Of a stretch of 64,000 nucleotides of DNA, positions 60,824-64,000 are shown piece after piece. Position 1 is the first letter of the stretch, and each line of letters begins with the position of its first letter. The position numbers were made by a program, and so were the translations under genes. The DNA comes from Microbacterium fluvii. Its GTDB lineage: Bacteria > Actinomycetota > Actinomycetes > Actinomycetales > Microbacteriaceae. The notes under the pieces are model-generated. The model was not told the DNA's origin. It did not search any database and saw only the letters and a program-made list of their open reading frames with translations. The stretch spans positions 124,001-188,000 of the forward strand of contig NZ_JAOPFX010000003.1 of NCBI RefSeq assembly GCF_025515205.1. The letters are read 5' to 3'.

Positions 60824-61657
60824 ATGCTGACGATCCCCACCATCGAACTCAACGACGGCACGGCCTTTCCCGAGCTGGGCCTGGGCACCTACAACCTCCG
60901 CGGCGAGGAGGGCATCGCCTCCGTCGTCGCCGCGATCGAGGGCGGCTACCGGCTGCTCGACACCGCCGTGAACTACGAGAACGAGCGCGAGGTCGGCGAG
61001 GCCGTGCGCCGCAGCGGTCTCGACCGCGACGAGCTGATCGTGGCCACCAAGATCCCCGGCCGCATGCACGGCTTCGACGAGGCCATCGAGAGCACCAACG
61101 GGTCGCTGAAGACGCTCGGTCTCGACCGCATCGACCTCTCGCTCATCCACTGGCCCAACCCCCGCCACGACAAGTACGTCGACACGTGGCGCGGCATGAT
61201 CGAGCTGCGCGAGCAGGGCAAGGTGCGCTCGATCGGCGTCTCGAACTTCACCGAGCGGATGCTGACGCGCCTCGTCGACGAGACGGGTGTGACCCCCGCC
61301 GTCAACCAGGTCGAGCTGCACCCGTACTTCCCGCAGCAGGCGCTGCGGGCCTTCCACGACGCGCACGGCATCCGCACCGAGAGCTGGAGCCCGCTCGCGC
61401 GGCGGAGCGAACTGCTCACCGAGCAGGTGCTGCACGAGATCGCCGCCGTGCACGGTGTGACACCCACCCAGGTCGTGCTGCGCTGGCACGTCGAGCTGGG
61501 CTCGACGCCGATCCCGAAGTCGGCAGACCCCGAGCGCCAGCACGAGAACGCCGACGTGTTCGGCTTCGCGCTGACGCCCGAGCAGATCGCCGCGATCTCG
61601 GGCCTCGAGCGCGGTCGGCTGTGGGACGGCGACCCCGACACCCACGAGGAGATGTAG
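60824..61657 (+). CDS. aldo/keto reductase (2,5-diketogluconate reductase-like)
   Basis: A 277-residue aldo/keto reductase. The catalytic tetrad is visible: Asp and Tyr in LLDTAVNYENER, Lys in ATKIPGRM, His in LIHWPNP. NADPH-binding residues are in STPIPKSADPERQHEN. It reduces aldehydes or ketones. The ATG at 60824 follows GTGGAG. It stands alone between a repeat element and the converging rtcB. Confidence 0.9.
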   Translation: MLTIPTIELNDGTAFPELGLGTYNLRGEEGIASVVAAIEGGYRLLDTAVNYENEREVGEAVRRSGLDRDELIVATKIPGRMHGFDEAIESTNGSLKTLGLDRIDLSLIHWPNPRHDKYVDTWRGMIELREQGKVRSIGVSNFTERMLTRLVDETGVTPAVNQVELHPYFPQQALRAFHDAHGIRTESWSPLARRSELLTEQVLHEIAAVHGVTPTQVVLRWHVELGSTPIPKSADPERQHENADVFGFALTPEQIAAISGLERGRLWDGDPDTHEEM

Positions 61658-61673
61658 GGGCCGCCGACCCGGC

Positions 61674-62843
61674 TCAGTCGCCCTTCACGTTCACGAGCTG
61701 GCGCAGGGTGTGCCGCACCTCGACGAGGTCGGCAGCGTCTGCCATCACGCGATCGATCGGCTTGTATGCCTGCGGGATCTCGTCGATGAACGCGTCGGTG
61801 TCGCGGAACTCGATGCCCGCCATCGCGGCGCGCAGCTGGTCGTGGGTGAAGGTGCGGCGCGCGGCCGACCTCGAGTACTCCCGCCCGGCGCCGTGCGGCG
61901 ACGAGTCGAGCGAGAGCGGGTGGCCCCGCCCCGACACGACGTACGACGCCGTGCCCATCGACCCGGGGATCAGCCCGGGACGACCAGCATCCGCCTTGAT
62001 CGCGCCCTTGCGCGAGACCCACACCTCCTTTCCGAAGTGCTTCTCGCGCTCGGTGAAGTTGTGGTGGCAGTTGATGCGCTCGAGCTCTTCGACCTCGGCG
62101 CCCATCGCCTCCGACAGCTGTCGGGACACGCGGTCCATCATCTCCTCGCGGTTGAGCAGGGCGAAGTGCTGCGCCCACCGCAGTTCGGCGATGTACCGAT
62201 CGAACTCCTCGGTGCCCTCCACGAGGTAGGCGAGGTCGCGGTCGGGCAGATCGATCCACCACTGCGTCGCCGCGCGCTGCGCGACGCCGATGTGGTGCGT
62301 GGCGATCTTGTTGCCGACCCCTCGCGAGCCCGAGTGCAGGAACATCCACACCGCGTCGTTCTCGTCGGCCGAGATCTCGATGAAGTGGTTGCCAGAGCCG
62401 AGCGAGCCCACCTGCAGCCGCCAGTGCGGGGCGTACCGGCCGGGATCGAACCCTGCCTCACGGGCGAGCTCCTCCAGCTCGGCCACGCGCGGCTCGGCGG
62501 TGGCGACGACCTTGCGGTTGTCGCGCCCCGCCGACAGCGGCACGGCGCGCTCGATCTGCTCGCGCAGAGCCGTGAGGTCGCGCGCGAGCAGCTGGTCGCG
62601 GGTGAACGGGGTGCGCACGGCGATCATGCCGCAGCCGATGTCGACACCGACGGCGGCGGGGATGATGGCGCCGAGCGTCGGGATGACCGACCCGACGGTC
62701 GCCCCCTTCCCGAGGTGGGCATCGGGCATGAGGGCCAGATGCGGGTAGATGAACGGCATGCGCGATGACGTGCGGGCCTGCTCGACGGTCTTCTCGTCGA
62801 TGATGCTGGCCCATGACAGCAGCCGATCGGAGAGCTTCTCCAT
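61674..62843 (-). CDS. rtcB: RNA-splicing ligase RtcB
   Basis: A 389-residue RtcB of the shorter bacterial group. Metal-site and catalytic residues are present: Asp68 and Cys71 (VGVDIGCGM), His153 (GSGNHFIE), His170 (FLHSGSRGVGNK), His260/261 and guanylylated His317 (SSPHGAGREYS). It joins 2',3'-cyclic-phosphate (or 3'-phosphate) and 5'-OH RNA ends using GTP and Mn(II), repairing cleaved tRNA or rRNA. No rtcA, archease or RtcR gene is nearby. AAGGAAAGG precedes the ATG. Upstream lies a terminator and a 28-codon ORF in the same direction. Confidence 0.95.
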   Translation of the reverse strand: MEKLSDRLLSWASIIDEKTVEQARTSSRMPFIYPHLALMPDAHLGKGATVGSVIPTLGAIIPAAVGVDIGCGMIAVRTPFTRDQLLARDLTALREQIERAVPLSAGRDNRKVVATAEPRVAELEELAREAGFDPGRYAPHWRLQVGSLGSGNHFIEISADENDAVWMFLHSGSRGVGNKIATHHIGVAQRAATQWWIDLPDRDLAYLVEGTEEFDRYIAELRWAQHFALLNREEMMDRVSRQLSEAMGAEVEELERINCHHNFTEREKHFGKEVWVSRKGAIKADAGRPGLIPGSMGTASYVVSGRGHPLSLDSSPHGAGREYSRSAARRTFTHDQLRAAMAGIEFRDTDAFIDEIPQAYKPIDRVMADAADLVEVRHTLRQLVNVKGD

Positions 62844-62901
62844 GTTTCCTTTCCTTGCGTGGCGGCCGGGAGGCTCGCCGTGCAGGAGGGTGACACGGAA
62901 A

Positions 62902-62930
62902 ACGCCCCGGACCTTGACGGTGCGGGGCGT
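62902..62930 (-). terminator. Rho-independent terminator between the 28-codon ORF and rtcB
   Basis: On the minus strand ACGCCCCG-c-ACC-gtcaa-GGT-c-CGGGGCGT is followed directly by TTTTCC, a classical intrinsic terminator. The stem starts 14 bases after the small ORF stop and ends about 58 bases before the rtcB start. Confidence 0.82.
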
Positions 62931-62944
62931 CGACAGTGGCGGTG

Positions 62945-63031
62945 TCAGACGGCTCGCGCCGGAGGGTACGACTCGTAGCGGAACTGGGGCTTGCCCGATT
63001 CCGCTGGCGTCAGATTGCTCTGGTGCGCCAT
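62945..63031 (-). CDS. 28-residue small protein or leader peptide upstream of rtcB
   Basis: A 28-codon ORF beginning MAHQSNLTPAESGKPQ and ending with YPPARAV and TGA. It has an excellent GGAGGAG ribosome site, its own promoter (TTGACG-N17-TACAGT) about 40 bases before the RNA start-to-ATG leader, and an intrinsic terminator right behind it. This is a complete expression unit in 210 bases. The peptide is polar, without a membrane segment or a run of one amino acid. It may be a small abundant protein, or a leader peptide attenuating rtcB. I do not recognise it. Confidence 0.72.
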   Translation of the reverse strand: MAHQSNLTPAESGKPQFRYESYPPARAV

Positions 63032-63077
63032 CGTCGTCTCCTCCGGTGGATGCTGCATCGGTCGACGCAGCCTTGCG

Positions 63078-63106
63078 ACTGTACCGGTGGCGGGTGCGGT
63101 CGTCAA
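63078..63106 (-). promoter_or_regulatory. strong promoter of the 28-codon ORF
   Basis: On the minus strand TTGACG (63101-63106) and TACAGT (63078-63083) are separated by exactly 17 bases. This is among the best sigma-70-type promoters visible in the window. It abuts the start of the divergent peptidase gene. Confidence 0.75.
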
Positions 63107-63124
63107 CCGGCGTAGCGTGAAGTC

Positions 63125-64000
63125 ATGCCCACGCGCTTCGACTCCCTCGACGACTACCTGGCCCTCCCTCGGATCGAAGGGCTCGCGCTCTCGCCCGACG
63201 GCACGCGGGCCGTGCTCACGATCGCGACGCTGAAGAAGGACGGCACCGGGTTCGACCGGTCGCTGTGGCAGGTGCCCGCCGACGGCGCGGAGGGTGCCGT
63301 GCGCCTCACCCGCTCCGCCAAGGGCGAATCGGCGCCCGCCTTCACGGCCGACGGTGACGTGCTGTTCGTCTCGGCCCGCCCCGACGCGGAGGCCGAAGAA
63401 TCCGACGACACCGCGGGACAGCTGTGGATGCTGCCCGCCACCGGCGGCGAGGCGCGACCGGTCACGCGGCTCGCCGGCGGCGTGGGGTCGATCGCGGCGG
63501 TCGCCACCGCATCCGCCCGGCTCGTGATCGGGGCCGACCTGCTGCCGAGCGCCGCCACGCTCGAAGACGACGCGAAGCTGCGCGCGGACCGCAAGACGCA
63601 CAAGGTCGCCGCGATCCTGCACGAGACCTACCCGGTGCGGTACTGGGACCATGACCTCGGCCCCGCCGAGCCGCACCTGCTGGGCGTCGACCTCGAAGGA
63701 CTGAGCGACACCCTCGGCGCCGTGCGCGACGAAGCGGCGACCGACGACACCGGCGACACCGCGGCCCCCACCCCCTACCCGCTTAACCTGCCGCGGCCGC
63801 GCGACCTCACGCCCGCGCCCGGACGCTCGGCCGACGCCGCGGGGGTCGCGATCACCCCCGACGGGGCGACCGTCGTCGCCGCGCTGCGGGTGCCGGTCGG
63901 CGCCGACGCGCGCTATCGACTGGTGTCGATCGACGTCGCCACCGGCGCGCACACCGTGCTCTTCGACGAGCCCGACACCGACTTCGAGGCCCCGGTCGTC
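63125..64000 (+). CDS. S9-family peptidase, N-terminal part
   Basis: The frame is open from the ATG at 63125 to the right edge (292 codons). It has the beta-propeller repeats of prolyl-oligopeptidase/acylaminoacyl-peptidase-type enzymes: LPRIEGLALSPDGTRAVLTI, DRSLWQVPADG, QLWMLPATGGEARPVTRLAG, and later AAGVAITPDGATVVAALRVP. The catalytic alpha/beta-hydrolase domain is expected beyond the window. No signal peptide is seen, so it is probably cytoplasmic. It is divergent from the 28-codon ORF. Confidence 0.85.
   Translation, partial: MPTRFDSLDDYLALPRIEGLALSPDGTRAVLTIATLKKDGTGFDRSLWQVPADGAEGAVRLTRSAKGESAPAFTADGDVLFVSARPDAEAEESDDTAGQLWMLPATGGEARPVTRLAGGVGSIAAVATASARLVIGADLLPSAATLEDDAKLRADRKTHKVAAILHETYPVRYWDHDLGPAEPHLLGVDLEGLSDTLGAVRDEAATDDTGDTAAPTPYPLNLPRPRDLTPAPGRSADAAGVAITPDGATVVAALRVPVGADARYRLVSIDVATGAHTVLFDEPDTDFEAPVV

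Noticed and set aside
62945-63952. A 335-codon minus-strand frame ahead of rtcB
   Set aside because: Most of it is antisense to the S9 peptidase. Only its last 28 codons, from the ATG with a strong ribosome site, are supported.

Overview
The window is very G+C rich (roughly 70% by eye). It has short intergenic gaps, many ATGA/GTGA stop-start overlaps, GTG starts, a DtxR/IdeR-type iron box and actinobacterial families (DUF2207, DUF4287, EfeUOB, TTGACN/TANNNT promoters). Gene content, and intergenic repeats of a style I associate with Microbacterium and relatives, point to a chromosomal segment of a Microbacteriaceae actinomycete. I see no phage genes, insertion sequences, CRISPR array or plasmid functions; it reads as an accessory catabolic stretch mixed with housekeeping genes.

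Layout. 1-8621: aromatic-acid catabolism. It has the tail of a pcaC gene, a taurine/nitrate-type ABC importer and a GntR regulator, all followed or faced by a four-gene operon (galB, galC, galD and a vicinal-oxygen-chelate dioxygenase) that could take a gallate-like ring to pyruvate and oxaloacetate. 8672-12541: iron-regulated efeUOB, whose efeB has an N-terminus made of in-frame intergenic repeats. 12664-15404: tocopherol-cyclase-like protein, zinc alcohol dehydrogenase and a DoxX membrane protein with a two-operator promoter. 15646-29944: L-arabinose-type sugar region with a YtfQ-like ABC importer (one binding protein, two permeases, two ATPases), two LacI regulators, an MFS carrier, an FGGY kinase, araA and an aldose epimerase. 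LacI-type operators of one consensus lie before the importer and before the kinase. No araD is present. 30032-36676: a subtilase without signal peptide, small stress-type proteins, an SDR, tRNA-Arg(ACG), a VOC protein and L-serine deaminase.

36846-45193: a tight MFS / GH2 glycosidase / DUF2804 operon, DUF4287, an ABC-2 exporter facing a MarR regulator, and a DUF2207 membrane protein. 45194-45702 is a 0.5-kb gene-free stretch filled with repeats and hairpins. 45703-51054: a GntR-controlled unit (RraA-type aldolase, MFS, alpha/beta-hydrolase, AtuA-family protein, DUF4387) that looks like an uncharacterised catabolic pathway. 51061-55050: a secreted lytic-transglycosylase-like protein, a lipase-maturation-factor family membrane protein and a phytoene-desaturase-like oxidoreductase. 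55283-64000: PTS EIIBCA, a YdeI-family protein, pgi, a HAD phosphatase, an aldo/keto reductase, rtcB preceded by a 28-codon ORF with its own promoter and terminator, and the start of an S9 peptidase.

Non-coding structure is the other theme. Four copies of an approx. 75-bp inverted-repeat element sit between genes. A second repeat family (GACGTTTCGTCTCG / CGAGACGAAACG) occurs in efeB and after the FGGY kinase. The octamer GGATGCTG/CAGCATCC is far commoner than base composition predicts and is concentrated in intergenic DNA and terminators. All functional calls are from sequence reading only; no searches were run.
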